Source: Kangiella taiwanensis
GTDB taxonomy: Bacteria; Pseudomonadota; Gammaproteobacteria; Enterobacterales; Kangiellaceae
DNA: 64,000 nt
Direction of reading: 5' to 3'
Assembly (NCBI RefSeq): GCF_020005165.1
Contig: NZ_JAHCLT010000002.1
Span: 558,001-622,000, forward strand
Shown here: in pieces, positions 30,081 through 39,280 of the stretch
How the letters are laid out: each line of letters begins with the position of its first letter
Position numbering within the stretch: the first letter of the stretch is position 1
Program-made: the position numbers and the translations under genes
Notes under the pieces: model-generated
What the model was told of the DNA's origin: nothing
Database searches by the model: none
Seen by the model: the letters and a program-made list of their open reading frames with translations, nothing else

Positions 30081-30770
30081 ATGAGCGATTTTACATTAAA
30101 AGCTGAATCACGCAGCGATATAGGGAAAGGTGCGAGCCGCCGCCTACGTCGCCTTGCGGACAAAATCCCTGCCATCGTTTATGGCGGTAAAGAAGACGCT
30201 AAGTCAATCACTCTAGAGCATGACGAAATCAACAACATGCTTGACGACGAAGCAGCGTACTCTTCAATCATCAACCTAGTAATCGACGGTGAAACTGAAG
30301 AAGTTCTTATCAAAGACCTTCAACGTCACCCATACAAACTAAAATTACTACACGTTGACTTCAAACGCATCGTACGTGGTGAAAACATGGAAGCTAACGT
30401 TCCATTGCACTTCATCAACGAAGATAAAGCACCTGGTAAGAAAGACGGTGGCGTAATGTCTCACCAATTAACAACGGTTGAGATCTCATGTCGTCCACGT
30501 AACTTACCTGAGTACATCGAAGTTGACCTAGGTGAGATGAACATTGGTGACTCTATCCACTTGAGTGAAATCACATTGCCAGAAGGCGTTGAGCTAGTTG
30601 CCTTCATGCACGGTGATGTTGAAGAGAACGACCTAACTGTAGCTAACATGGTACCGCCAGCGGTTGAAGAAGTTGAAGACGACGCTGACGAAGTTGATGA
30701 AACTGAAGTTCCAGCTAGCGAACAGAAAGGTGACGAAGGCGACGACGCAGAAGAAAAGAACGAAGATTAA
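30081..30770 (+). CDS. rplY: 50S ribosomal protein L25, long CTC/TL5 form
   Basis: 229-residue general stress/CTC-type L25 that binds 5S rRNA. The N-terminal L25 domain (about 1-95, with GKGASRRLRRLADKIPAIVYGG) is followed by the TL5 C-terminal beta domain and a very acidic tail (from about residue 195, mostly E and D). E. coli L25 is only 94 residues. I chose the ATG at 30081 because GGAGA precedes it and MSDFTLKAESR is the family start. A TTG 15 bases upstream is less likely. Confidence 0.95.
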   Translation: MSDFTLKAESRSDIGKGASRRLRRLADKIPAIVYGGKEDAKSITLEHDEINNMLDDEAAYSSIINLVIDGETEEVLIKDLQRHPYKLKLLHVDFKRIVRGENMEANVPLHFINEDKAPGKKDGGVMSHQLTTVEISCRPRNLPEYIEVDLGEMNIGDSIHLSEITLPEGVELVAFMHGDVEENDLTVANMVPPAVEEVEDDADEVDETEVPASEQKGDEGDDAEEKNED

Positions 30771-30804
30771 TTCTTCGTTCACTTCGAACGCCTTGAGTTA
30801 GACA

Positions 30805-31398
30805 ATGTCTAGCATCAAATTAATTGTGGGTCTGGCCAATCCAGGCTCACAATATCAAGATACCCGTCATAACGCTGGTGCCTGGTATGTCGAAGAACTG
30901 GCACGAGCTTATAACATCCCCTTCAAAGTCGAAAGTAAGTTCCATGGCCTCTTCGCCAAAGGCTTAATTGGCTCTGAAGAAATCAAATTATTAATCCCCA
31001 CCACTTTTATGAACGTCAGCGGCAAAGCCATTCAGGCCGTCGCTAACTTTTATAAAATTGCTCCCGAAGAAATCCTCGTCGCACACGATGAGCTGGATAT
31101 CGACCCGGGCACGCTAAAGCTCAAAAAAGGTGGCGGACACGGTGGTCACAACGGTTTGCGTGACACCATCAGTAAATTAGGTAACAACAAAGACTTCATC
31201 CGCTTGCGCGTTGGCATCGGCCATCCAGGACACAAAAGCCAAGTCACGGGTTACGTGCTCGGCAAGCCGAGTCCTGATGATCGTAACGCCATCAACCTCG
31301 CCATCGATGAAGCGGTACGCGAAACCCCAACGCTATTAAATGGCGACTGGGACAAAGCCGTACAACGACTACACAGCGTAAAAATTGGCGCTGAATAA
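30805..31398 (+). CDS. pth: Peptidyl-tRNA hydrolase
   Basis: 197-residue enzyme that recycles peptidyl-tRNA released during aborted translation. [17 protein letters not shown] contains the active-site Asn and His, and the [25 protein letters not shown] segment holds the catalytic Asp. It lies between rplY and ychF, the common order. Confidence 0.97.
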   Translation: MSSIKLIVGLANPGSQYQDTRHNAGAWYVEELARAYNIPFKVESKFHGLFAKGLIGSEEIKLLIPTTFMNVSGKAIQAVANFYKIAPEEILVAHDELDIDPGTLKLKKGGGHGGHNGLRDTISKLGNNKDFIRLRVGIGHPGHKSQVTGYVLGKPSPDDRNAINLAIDEAVRETPTLLNGDWDKAVQRLHSVKIGAE

Positions 31399-31424
31399 CC
31401 CAAACAATCGTAGAGAGACGTAAC

Positions 31425-32516
31425 ATGGCACTAAATTGTGGAATCGTGGGCTTGCCCAATGTTGGAAAATCAACACTTTTCAATGCACTGACAGACGCAG
31501 GCATCGACGCCGCCAACTACCCTTTCTGTACGATTGAGCCGAATACTGGCGTAGTACCAATCCCTGATCCGCGCTTAGACGCCATCGCAGCGATCGCTAA
31601 GCCACAAAAAATCTTACCAGCGACCATGGAGTTTGTGGATATCGCAGGTTTGGTTGCGGGCGCCTCTAAAGGCGAAGGCTTAGGTAACAAATTCCTCGCC
31701 AACATCCGTGAAACTCACGCTATCGCCCACGTGGTGCGCTGCTTCGCCAACGACGACGTGGTACACGTCGATGGTAAAGTCGATCCATTGGCTGATATCG
31801 AAACGATTAACACAGAGCTAGCGCTTGCGGATCTTGAAGCGGTTGAAAAACGCATCATCAAAACCGCGAAAGTCGCTAAAAGCGGCGACAAAGACGCCAA
31901 AATCGAATTAGAGCTGCTAGAGAAATCGAAAGCCTGCCTCGACGAAGGTAACGCCCTACGCAGCATGGACTTAGACAAAGACGAGCGCAAACTCATGCGC
32001 AAGTTCCAGCTGATCACGATTAAGCCGACCATGTACATCGCCAACGTCAGCGAAGACGGTTTCGAAAATAATCCTCTCCTAGACCAAGTTCGTGAGTTCG
32101 CCGCCTCAGAAAACGCCGAAGTGGTGCCAATCTGCGCCTCTATCGAATCTGAAATCGCTGCTCTAGATGATGAAGACAAAATCGACTTCCTCAACGACCT
32201 AGGCCTAGAAGAACCTGGCTTAAACCGAGTAATCCGCGCTGGTTACAACTTGCTAGAGCTACAGACCTACTTCACCGCAGGTGAAAAGGAAGTCCGCGCA
32301 TGGCAAGTTAAAGTCGGCGCCACAGCCCCGCAGGCCGCTGGCGTGATTCACACAGACTTCGAAAAAGGCTTCATCCGCGCCGAAGTCGTGGCTTACGACG
32401 ACTACATCGCAGGAAACGGCGAAGCAGGCGCTAAAGAAGCCGGAAAATGGCGCCTAGAAGGCAAAGACTACATCGTCAAAGACGGCGACGTCATGCACTT
32501 CCGCTTCAACGTATAA
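31425..32516 (+). CDS. ychF: Ribosome-binding ATPase YchF
   Basis: 363-residue OBG-family P-loop protein that prefers ATP over GTP and links to translation and oxidative-stress control. Walker [16 protein letters not shown] (residues 8-22), a coiled-coil region in the middle, and a C-terminal TGS domain (about 278-361) are visible. It directly follows pth. Confidence 0.97.
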   Translation: MALNCGIVGLPNVGKSTLFNALTDAGIDAANYPFCTIEPNTGVVPIPDPRLDAIAAIAKPQKILPATMEFVDIAGLVAGASKGEGLGNKFLANIRETHAIAHVVRCFANDDVVHVDGKVDPLADIETINTELALADLEAVEKRIIKTAKVAKSGDKDAKIELELLEKSKACLDEGNALRSMDLDKDERKLMRKFQLITIKPTMYIANVSEDGFENNPLLDQVREFAASENAEVVPICASIESEIAALDDEDKIDFLNDLGLEEPGLNRVIRAGYNLLELQTYFTAGEKEVRAWQVKVGATAPQAAGVIHTDFEKGFIRAEVVAYDDYIAGNGEAGAKEAGKWRLEGKDYIVKDGDVMHFRFNV

Positions 32517-32642
32517 CCGATTACAAAAAAGGCGCATATTTTCAAATAGCACGTCATTACCCGGCCTGACCGGGTAACCTCGGCTCATAAACATCGGACT
32601 TCCGATTAAAGAAAAAAATCTGATTGTTTTATCGTTTTAGGC

Positions 32643-32672
32643 TTGACATAAAGCCCCGAAATCACGAAAATA
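32643..32672 (+). promoter_or_regulatory. Predicted tRNA-Met promoter
   Basis: Consensus TTGACA at 32643-32648, with an AAAATA -10-like element about 18 bases later. The following cgcgcc discriminator is typical of stringently controlled tRNA promoters. It ends about 17 bases before the mature tRNA. Confidence 0.6.
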
Positions 32673-32688
32673 CGCGCCACTGAATTAA

Positions 32689-32765
32689 GGCTATGTAGCT
32701 CAGCTGGTTAGAGCACAGCATTCATAATGCTGGGGTCGGTGGTTCAAGTCCACCCATAGCTACCA
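32689..32765 (+). tRNA. tRNA-Met (anticodon CAT)
   Basis: 77-base elongator-type methionine tRNA. Acceptor GGCTATG (32689-32695) pairs with CATAGCT (32755-32761). The anticodon stem AGCAT/ATGCT encloses loop TCATA with CAT as anticodon. CCA is encoded at 32763-32765. A strong terminator follows, so it is a single-gene transcript. Confidence 0.96.
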
Positions 32766-32769
32766 TATT

Positions 32770-32805
32770 AAAAAAGGCTTACAGAGCAATCTGTAAGCCT
32801 TTTTT
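32770..32805 (+). terminator. Terminator after tRNA-Met
   Basis: Nine-base GC-containing stem (ggcttacag and its complement) extended by A-run and T-run arms, six-base loop, six T residues. The symmetric A/T arms could let it work in both directions, also ending the minus-strand gene that lies beyond. Confidence 0.9.
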
Positions 32806-32847
32806 GTTACCTAGTATCTTATCTAGTTCATCTCAAGTACAGGAACT

Positions 32848-32860
32848 GTACTCTTACCCC
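32848..32860. repeat. Left inverted repeat flanking the SIR2-STAND gene
   Basis: GTACTCTTACCCC at 32848-32860 is the inverted counterpart, with one mismatch in 13, of 36048-36060. The similarity continues inward in an AATTRTT-like stretch. It lies just 9 bases beyond the stop codon of the intervening gene. No obvious target-site duplication is seen. Confidence 0.65.
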
Positions 32861-32868
32861 ATCAATTG

Positions 32869-35800
32869 TTATTTCAATATATGTATATTCTTAGCTTTTG
32901 GCCCTTTCATTGTAAAAACTAAGTTAAAACTTACATTTTTGTTCAGAATATTATCATCATCAACATCATCATTGAAATCGTCTTGATGCGCAAAAACAGT
33001 ATCACGCAGCTCGTTTGAATAAATAAAATAGAAATTACCATGGTCTTGTTTAATGTACCCACTATATATCATTGGGGAATTATTTGAGTCTAGAACTATA
33101 CCTTTTTCGTTATTTTTCACTGCCGGAGAGATTCTAGCTGATTTTAAGTGCGAAAAAATCTCATTAGCTACACTGTAGTCTCCATAAAGATAATGATGCC
33201 TTGCATACCAAAGTTGAGCTAGGTAATTACCATCAAATTTTGCAAAACTACGTTTTAAATATGTTTCTATCTGAGGTAATAGTCCTTCATCATTTTTACT
33301 AATTAATATTTTAGCTATTTCAAAGTTGATCGCCATGTTATTTGGCTGCTTAGCAAGGGAATCACCTAAAATCTTGATAGCCTCCTTCTCTTTATTTGAT
33401 TTAACAAGATTTCTCGCATGTCTTATAGTTACATAAAAGTTGTCTGAATTTATAGAATAAGCTTTTTCTATAAGTTCTCTTGCTTTCTCAAAGTTCTGTA
33501 AAAAATTTTCTAATCTTGCTTCAACTTCAAGGACATGTGTATCAGAGGGAAATAGTTGCAGAGCTTTATTAATTGTTGACTGTGCTTTCTTTACAGTATC
33601 TACGAACACTTCATCATCACTTAAACTTTCAGTAGCTTCTCTCATGTCATTAAGTTCATCAAGTAAAGTATATAAGTAACCTACATGGTTTCTAGAATCA
33701 TTTGGTTTTCCTGACATTAATTCTTTAAAGATGTCTTTAGCATTTTCTCTATATTTACTTTTTAGTAAAACGTTAGGCTCCTTCCTAGAAAGTTTTCGTA
33801 ATATTGTACCCTCTGTATGCTTTATTGCCCTATTAGTATCTCCGTATTCAGACTGATTCTTAGCTTCTGCTATAAAACTCAATGCGCTTTTTAGGTTTCC
33901 GTTTGAGTGATGTATTTCAAACATTGCTTTTTGATGGTTTATATGTGATGAATCTGCACCAATTTTTTCAAAAATATCGTAAATACCTAAGGCATATGAT
34001 TTATCAGAGAACATCGTTGCAAGCTTTTTACCGGATATTATTTTCCTAAAAGCCTGGTTGTCGGATGTATAGTCTAAATTCATTTTACTTGCCAACCTGA
34101 CTATTTGTTCGTACTTTTCTTCTTGGCTTCCAATTGTGTGGTTAAATACTATTTCAGCAATATATGGATGCCTGGAAGAGTAGGCATAATCTCTAGAGTA
34201 ATAATCCATAAATACTGTTACAACATGTTCAAGAGGAGCTAAAAAGTGCTTATTGAAGTCCTCAATCTTTATACCTGATACGCGTGATATTAAACCTGCT
34301 CTAACTGGCACACCAAGTCTATTTAAAGTACATATATCTTTGTATATAATCTTAGCTTGGGTAGGTACTATTCTTTTAAATTCATCAACAATGATTTCTT
34401 CAAATGTTTTTCCAGAAGTAACTTCGTGCAATGCTACTAACAGCAACTTATCCAACTTATCTTCAAAATGTACGATGAGATCATTTTCGTTATAGTTATT
34501 TAAGACACTATCTTCAAAGCATTTATGCTTTGTAAGTTCTTTGATTAAACTTGGTATAGCTTTTGCGGATAGCTTACCTAACTCAAACGTGTTATCAATT
34601 AAACTATCACACTCATTGGTATCTTGGTTCCACTCATTATTTCTAGCGGATACTATTATTAATACATTTAGGTCCGCAGACTTTATTGCATTCACCAAGT
34701 TCATAAACTCTGCAGATGAATGAAGAACATCATCTATTACTAAAATCACTCTCCTGTTAAACGAGCTTAAAACTTCCATTACCAAGTCTAATCTCAATAC
34801 ACCTCCCTTGTTTAAATAAAATAATGGTTCTTCAAAATCAAATGCCATAGACCATGAAAATCTCTTTAAAACAATAGTTTTACCACTACCCGCAAACCCT
34901 TTTAATAAAATAACAGTTGGAGATTTTTCATCTAAGTGGTCTATGGTACTTGAAATGATTCTATTGCAGACTCTTCTCTCCACATCTAATTTTTGGTGTA
35001 TGCCACCCCAACCTATATCAAGGCCTCTATAGAAATCTTTTGGAGTAACCCCCGTAACTGTCATTTCATTATGGATAAACTTTAATTCTGAATTTATGTA
35101 CTCTATAGCATCAGGCGATATTGAAATATCTTTAGGTATATATTTATATATAGGGTTATCTCTTTGCTCATTCACTACTGAAAAGTCGTATTTTCTTGTG
35201 TCAATTGAGCCATCAAGGAAACTTACAAACTGTTCCAGAGTTGCTTTAATCGGATGTATCCTGTGTGAAGACCACATTCTGCTGTCAAATTCATTAAGGC
35301 CAGGGTCAACAGTTACATACATCTGCCGCTCAATATTATTATCAGTGAGATCAAACAAAATAGAGTTGATATTTGGATCACTTATAGAGTAACCAATAAA
35401 AATTATCGGTTTATCTCTGGCGTTATCGCGCAAATGCCGAAACAATTTAATCCTATTCTTTTTGTGCTTAGCATATTCTTCGGTGGTTAATGTCAAAGGG
35501 GCTTCTGAGCCTATGTTTGTAATGCATCCATGTAGCTTAAAATATGGAAGATTATCTTTATCTTTTATTATTTCACTGAAATCCTGTTCATCTGAAAGTA
35601 TAGGTGCTAATTCTTGCCTTCTGTTTTTGTTTTCTGAATATGCATTTTCCAAAACCAAATCATAATTTGTGGTAAAGATAGAGTGCCATTTAAAATTGGA
35701 TATTGCGCGATGATAACTTTCCGGTGATAGGTTAATTAATCTATCTTTAATGAATTGCTCAACAACCCTCCTACTGCTTTCGTTCTTTGCATAATTAGCT

Positions 35801-36018
35801 ACAGTAATTAACGGTTTTTCTTTCATTTCTCCATCTAGGTATTCATCACATAATTCATTCCTAAGCTGCTCACCTGATGGTGGAGACTTTCCTTCTGAGC
35901 ATTTTGAGCCTTTGCTAAACCCGGAGCCAAGAAATAGAATTACATTTCCTTTTTCAATTTGTTGTTTGATATAAGAGGGAAATTCTTCTTTTTTGATATT
36001 ATTCGTCATGACTACCAT
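32869..36018 (-). CDS. SIR2-STAND NTPase-TPR protein with C-terminal cold-shock domain (putative anti-phage effector)
   Basis: 1049 residues, strongly AT-rich relative to its neighbours. The N-terminal SIR2-like domain (about 15-270) keeps the NADase signature: GSGFS 31-35, Asn118 in TTNYD, His163 in KLHG, and GYSxxDP 209-215. A STAND/NACHT-like ATPase follows (about 345-600), with Walker A GFAGSGKT 374-381, Walker B VILVIDD 424-430 and an SAR motif at 457-459. Then come helical TPR-like repeats (about 690-970). Residues 983-1049 match a cold-shock OB-fold: NFYFI 995-999 (RNP1-like), VFAH 1008-1011 (RNP2-like), then NVSF and KGPKAKNI. SIR2-STAND proteins of the Avs type deplete NAD on phage recognition. 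Sensing through the cold-shock domain is my inference. A second ATG at 36009 is possible as start. Confidence 0.88.
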   Translation of the reverse strand: MVVMTNNIKKEEFPSYIKQQIEKGNVILFLGSGFSKGSKCSEGKSPPSGEQLRNELCDEYLDGEMKEKPLITVANYAKNESSRRVVEQFIKDRLINLSPESYHRAISNFKWHSIFTTNYDLVLENAYSENKNRRQELAPILSDEQDFSEIIKDKDNLPYFKLHGCITNIGSEAPLTLTTEEYAKHKKNRIKLFRHLRDNARDKPIIFIGYSISDPNINSILFDLTDNNIERQMYVTVDPGLNEFDSRMWSSHRIHPIKATLEQFVSFLDGSIDTRKYDFSVVNEQRDNPIYKYIPKDISISPDAIEYINSELKFIHNEMTVTGVTPKDFYRGLDIGWGGIHQKLDVERRVCNRIISSTIDHLDEKSPTVILLKGFAGSGKTIVLKRFSWSMAFDFEEPLFYLNKGGVLRLDLVMEVLSSFNRRVILVIDDVLHSSAEFMNLVNAIKSADLNVLIIVSARNNEWNQDTNECDSLIDNTFELGKLSAKAIPSLIKELTKHKCFEDSVLNNYNENDLIVHFEDKLDKLLLVALHEVTSGKTFEEIIVDEFKRIVPTQAKIIYKDICTLNRLGVPVRAGLISRVSGIKIEDFNKHFLAPLEHVVTVFMDYYSRDYAYSSRHPYIAEIVFNHTIGSQEEKYEQIVRLASKMNLDYTSDNQAFRKIISGKKLATMFSDKSYALGIYDIFEKIGADSSHINHQKAMFEIHHSNGNLKSALSFIAEAKNQSEYGDTNRAIKHTEGTILRKLSRKEPNVLLKSKYRENAKDIFKELMSGKPNDSRNHVGYLYTLLDELNDMREATESLSDDEVFVDTVKKAQSTINKALQLFPSDTHVLEVEARLENFLQNFEKARELIEKAYSINSDNFYVTIRHARNLVKSNKEKEAIKILGDSLAKQPNNMAINFEIAKILISKNDEGLLPQIETYLKRSFAKFDGNYLAQLWYARHHYLYGDYSVANEIFSHLKSARISPAVKNNEKGIVLDSNNSPMIYSGYIKQDHGNFYFIYSNELRDTVFAHQDDFNDDVDDDNILNKNVSFNLVFTMKGPKAKNIHILK

Positions 36019-36047
36019 TACTTGATTCTCGTTCCATTTTAATAATT

Positions 36048-36060
36048 GGGGTCAGAGTAC
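36048..36060. repeat. Right inverted repeat flanking the SIR2-STAND gene
   Basis: GGGGTCAGAGTAC at 36048-36060, about 30 bases upstream of the gene start, is the partner of 32848-32860 in inverted orientation. Together they bracket exactly one gene. Confidence 0.65.
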
Positions 36061-36086
36061 GTTTAAAATAACTTTTCCTTGCGATT

Positions 36087-36335
36087 TTAAGTAGTAGGTG
36101 TATCGGCAACTGCTTTCTCTTTTTTAGATTTTTCAGCTACGTGAGAATGCTTTTCACTATCATGGCTATGAGCTATATCACCATCCCGATGATAGTGGTA
36201 ACCAGAGCATAGGCCTTTCTCTTTAGATTTCTTGCTACAATTATGACCGCCCTTTTTATCTAATCTACCGCTATGGCCGTCTGCTGCAAACGTGAATGCA
36301 AATAGAAATGCTCCAAGTAACCACTTAGTTTTCAT
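36087..36335 (-). CDS. Small secreted YHYH-domain protein
   Basis: 82 residues with a signal peptide (cleavage near FAADG, residue 20) and a histidine- and cysteine-rich core containing HSGRLDKKGGHNCSKKSK, two cysteines and the CSGYHYH motif that names the YHYH family. A charged Lys/His tail follows. The role is unknown; metal binding in the periplasm is plausible from the His content. GGGAGA lies before the ATG. Confidence 0.78.
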   Translation of the reverse strand: MKTKWLLGAFLFAFTFAADGHSGRLDKKGGHNCSKKSKEKGLCSGYHYHRDGDIAHSHDSEKHSHVAEKSKKEKAVADTPTT

Positions 36336-36461
36336 TTTATTTCTCCCTTTGTCTTCCCTGAAACAATGTAAACTGCGTCACACTTTTTTGCAACTGCTCA
36401 TTTAATGCACAATTGCATTGTTAGTTTTAGGGAAACAAAATAGGTAAGTTATTTTTAGAGT

Positions 36462-36518
36462 CACTGGATCCCGCTATTACCTAAAGGTATTCCCTACAGT
36501 CACAGTAGCGGGATGACA
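36462..36518. repeat. Dispersed palindromic repeat (CACTGGATCCCGC family), copy 1
   Basis: Begins CACTGGATCCCGC and ends GCGGGATGACA, with an AAAGGTATTCCCT centre. A second copy with the same ends and a similar centre is at 53248-53303. The ends are complementary, so the unit can fold into a hairpin. Confidence 0.75.
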
Positions 36519-36582
36519 ATCAGAATAATGCTTAGAGACGAAGGAGAGTAAAGAGTACCGATCTATTTATGCTCAAAGAGTA

Positions 36583-36607
36583 GATTCCCGCTTTCGCGGG
36601 AATGACA
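36583..36607. repeat. Short palindromic repeat (half-unit)
   Basis: GATTCCCGCTTTCGCGGGAATGACA: a perfect ttcccgc/gcgggaa stem with a short loop and the same ATGACA end as the longer repeat units. It lies 27 bases beyond the dbpA stop on the minus strand and may also help terminate it. Confidence 0.6.
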
Positions 36608-36633
36608 AATTTATTTGGTATTTTGAGGCAAAT

Positions 36634-38016
36634 CTAAATCTTCCTTGCTCTAAATTTCTTGCCTTTCATTTTGCCGCCGTTTAATAGTTGTAGTGCGGCG
36701 TCGAGGATGTCGTTTTTCACGGCGACGTAGGCCCAGCTGTTGGCGATTTGGATTTTGCCAACGTCGTTGCCTTCGATTCTGTAGTCTGCTGTAAGTGCGC
36801 CGAGAATATCGCCGGGGCGGAGTTTTTGCTTTTTACCTCCGTCGATTTGGATGGTAGACATTGGGGCTTTGTAGGTTGGTTGGTTTAATAGCTTTGTGTC
36901 GGGTAGTCCGAAAGTTTCTAATTCTTGACCTAAATATTCACCAAGACGCTTGAGTTTGTGCTTTTCTTTATTGATAACGATTGAGCAGGCGTGGCCTTTA
37001 TTGCCTGCGCGGCCAGTTCGGCCGACACGGTGGACGTGGACTTCGGAATCGCTGGCGATGTGGTAGTTAATCACTAAGTCGAGCGAGTCGATATCGAGAC
37101 CACGGGCGGCGACGTCGGTGGCGACCATGATCGAGACGCTGTTGTTGGTGAAACGCACGAGGGCTTGGTCACGCTCTTTCTGGTCAAGATCGCCATGTAG
37201 CGCTAGGACGCTGAAGCCGTGACTTTTTAGGTATTGGGTTAAGTCTTTGACGTGGCGCTTGGTGTTACAGAAGATCACGGTGGAGTCAGGGCGGAATTGT
37301 AGTAGCAATAATCGTACGGCAACATCACGCTCGCCTTCGTCGCTGATTCGGTAGAAGTCTTGCTCGATGCTGGCGCTGGTGTGTTGATCTTCGCTTTCAA
37401 TCAATAGCGGATCGTACATAACGCGCTCGGCGACAGCAGCGATTTCTTTAGGGTAAGTCGCGCTGAATAGCAATGTCTGGCGCTGCCTTGGGATCTCGTC
37501 AACAATATCGTCCATGGCGTCTTGAAAGCCCATGTCTAGCATTCTATCGGCTTCGTCGAGCACTAAGGTCGTGACATCATCCAACTCTAAAGTTTGCTTT
37601 TCCAGATGGTCAAGAATACGGCCAGGCGTTCCAACCACGATATGCGCACCATGCTTAAGCGAGTCCGCTTGTGGGCGCAGCGGCGTTCCGCCACATAGCG
37701 TTAAAATTTTCACATTAGCGATTGGGCGTGCTAAACGGCGTATTTCTTCCGCCACCTGCTCTGCCAGTTCGCGTGTTGGGCACATCACCACCGATTGCAC
37801 TGAAAAGTTCTTTGGGTCGAGTTTTTCGAGAATGCCTAAACCAAACACCGCAGTTTTACCCGAGCCGGTTTTCGCTTTGGCGATGACGTCTTTACCGTCG
37901 AGCACCTGCGGCAATGCTTGCGCCTGAATCGGTGTCATGCCTTCAAACCCTAACTCAGCAAGGTTAGCAGTCAGCTCAGGTTTAAGGTTTAAAGTTGCAA
38001 AAGCGGCGTGACTCAT
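36634..38016 (-). CDS. dbpA: ATP-dependent RNA helicase DbpA
   Basis: 460-residue DEAD-box helicase that acts on 23S rRNA hairpin 92 during 50S assembly. Motifs: Q motif (GFEGMTPIQAQALP), AKTGSGKT, PTRELAEQ, VLDEADRMLDMGF, SAT, and the HRVGRTGRAGNKG motif VI. The C-terminal DbpA RNA-binding domain (about 385-460, ending KKFRARKI) distinguishes it from other DEAD-box proteins. Confidence 0.96.
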   Translation of the reverse strand: MSHAAFATLNLKPELTANLAELGFEGMTPIQAQALPQVLDGKDVIAKAKTGSGKTAVFGLGILEKLDPKNFSVQSVVMCPTRELAEQVAEEIRRLARPIANVKILTLCGGTPLRPQADSLKHGAHIVVGTPGRILDHLEKQTLELDDVTTLVLDEADRMLDMGFQDAMDDIVDEIPRQRQTLLFSATYPKEIAAVAERVMYDPLLIESEDQHTSASIEQDFYRISDEGERDVAVRLLLLQFRPDSTVIFCNTKRHVKDLTQYLKSHGFSVLALHGDLDQKERDQALVRFTNNSVSIMVATDVAARGLDIDSLDLVINYHIASDSEVHVHRVGRTGRAGNKGHACSIVINKEKHKLKRLGEYLGQELETFGLPDTKLLNQPTYKAPMSTIQIDGGKKQKLRPGDILGALTADYRIEGNDVGKIQIANSWAYVAVKNDILDAALQLLNGGKMKGKKFRARKI

Positions 38017-38191
38017 GGGGATATCCTGATGATTTCGGGGTTTAGTGCTCTAGTAAGCAAAGAGATGGTTCTTGCGGGTAGTATGACAGCGTTATAGCTA
38101 CCACAACTGAGTAAATTATAAACACTACTCGCTAGCTATGAAAGGAGTTATTCGGTTTTCTGCTTAAAGGAGATGGGGAGTTGCTGGGCAT

Positions 38192-38218
38192 AAAAAAAGC
38201 CGTGATAAACACGGCTTT
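38192..38218 (-). terminator. Terminator after the 281-residue lipoprotein gene
   Basis: Stem aaagccgtg/cacggcttt with a 5-base loop, followed on the minus strand by seven T residues. It lies 16 bases beyond the stop codon at 38234. Confidence 0.88.
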
Positions 38219-38233
38219 AGCTATTAACGTTGA

Positions 38234-39079
38234 TTAGTTCGCTTGGTCGGCTAACCACCGGACGTATGTCCAACCGGTTTTTGATTGACCGTCGATATCA
38301 AAGCTAATCTTGATATCTTCAAAAGGAAACTCTGCTTTCTTATCGAAGTAGTTCTTTTGCGAACTATAGGTGTATTCACCGAGTTCCTCAATAGTCACCG
38401 TAACCGCTGAAGATGATTTATTAGCTGTGCAGTTTCCGCTATTTAGGAACTGTGTAACTTCGGAGTTGTTTGATTTGCCTCTGAGTAGAATATCAAGCTT
38501 AGTAACATCTTGAGGTGTCTGGCAGCTCACAAAAACATTGTTTGGCTTAACGCTTAGCTTCTCACCAATCAATTTATCAAACTGTGGATCATACGATAAA
38601 CCTAACCAGCGAGGGTCGTCAGCTAACACATGACCACGATCCGTTGATGCTACATCATCAAAAAGAATTCGGTATTGCTTCTCATCGATCTCAATATGAA
38701 GAGTTATATCCTGAGAAAAATCATCGCCAAGTTCATCAAACTCAACTTTAGCTAATGTCGCGTTATCCCAGCCACCGTTCATTTTGCCGTAGGCTATAAT
38801 TTCCTTTATGGCTTTTTCGACTTTGCGCTTTTGCTTCGCCACATGCTGACTCACCTCGGCTGGACTTGGCTTTTTACTCGCCTCTCCTTCCTTACTTTTT
38901 TCAGCAACCATCCAATAGTAGTCGTCTTCATTAGCAGTTAATTCAATAATTGCCTCGGACTGACCTTGTTTTAATTTATCAAAAAGATCTTCACCAAATG
39001 CTTGAGGATCTTCGCTACTGCCACACGCCACAAGTAAAATTGACGCACTTAGTACGCCCAAAGTTTTAGAAAAATTCAT
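38234..39079 (-). CDS. Hypothetical lipoprotein
   Basis: 281 residues. Signal peptide with lipobox LLVACGS (Cys about residue 19), so probably an anchored lipoprotein. Short lysine-rich stretches around residues 60-90 and only a few cysteines later. I recognise no family. It is a single-gene unit with its own terminator, next to a DUF3592 membrane protein on the same strand. Confidence 0.72.
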   Translation of the reverse strand: MNFSKTLGVLSASILLVACGSSEDPQAFGEDLFDKLKQGQSEAIIELTANEDDYYWMVAEKSKEGEASKKPSPAEVSQHVAKQKRKVEKAIKEIIAYGKMNGGWDNATLAKVEFDELGDDFSQDITLHIEIDEKQYRILFDDVASTDRGHVLADDPRWLGLSYDPQFDKLIGEKLSVKPNNVFVSCQTPQDVTKLDILLRGKSNNSEVTQFLNSGNCTANKSSSAVTVTIEELGEYTYSSQKNYFDKKAEFPFEDIKISFDIDGQSKTGWTYVRWLADQAN

Positions 39080-39280
39080 AGATTACCCAGAATTGTTGTT
39101 TGTTAAGTTGTAATAGTTTTACTGGCTGTTAAACCTTATTGTTTCGTTAACGGAATGAACAAGCCAAGAAGCAGTATAGATAAGCCCCTGATTAATATCA
39201 ATTTTTTATCGTTCTAATCAATATGTATGTGTATAAAAGACTTTATGAACCACAAAAAGTACATCTTACTTGTTGTTTGG

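Larger units (their letters stand above)
36336..36633. other. Repeat-containing intergenic region
   Basis: 298 bases without a gene. It holds two palindromic repeat units (36462-36518 and 36583-36607) and otherwise AT-rich sequence. Confidence 0.7.

Noticed and set aside
38094-38104. ATAGCTACCA-like copy of the tRNA-Met 3' end, a possible att site pairing with 32757-32765
   Set aside because: Only about ten bases match, no integrase is near, and the interval would enclose the core gene dbpA. Chance similarity is more likely.
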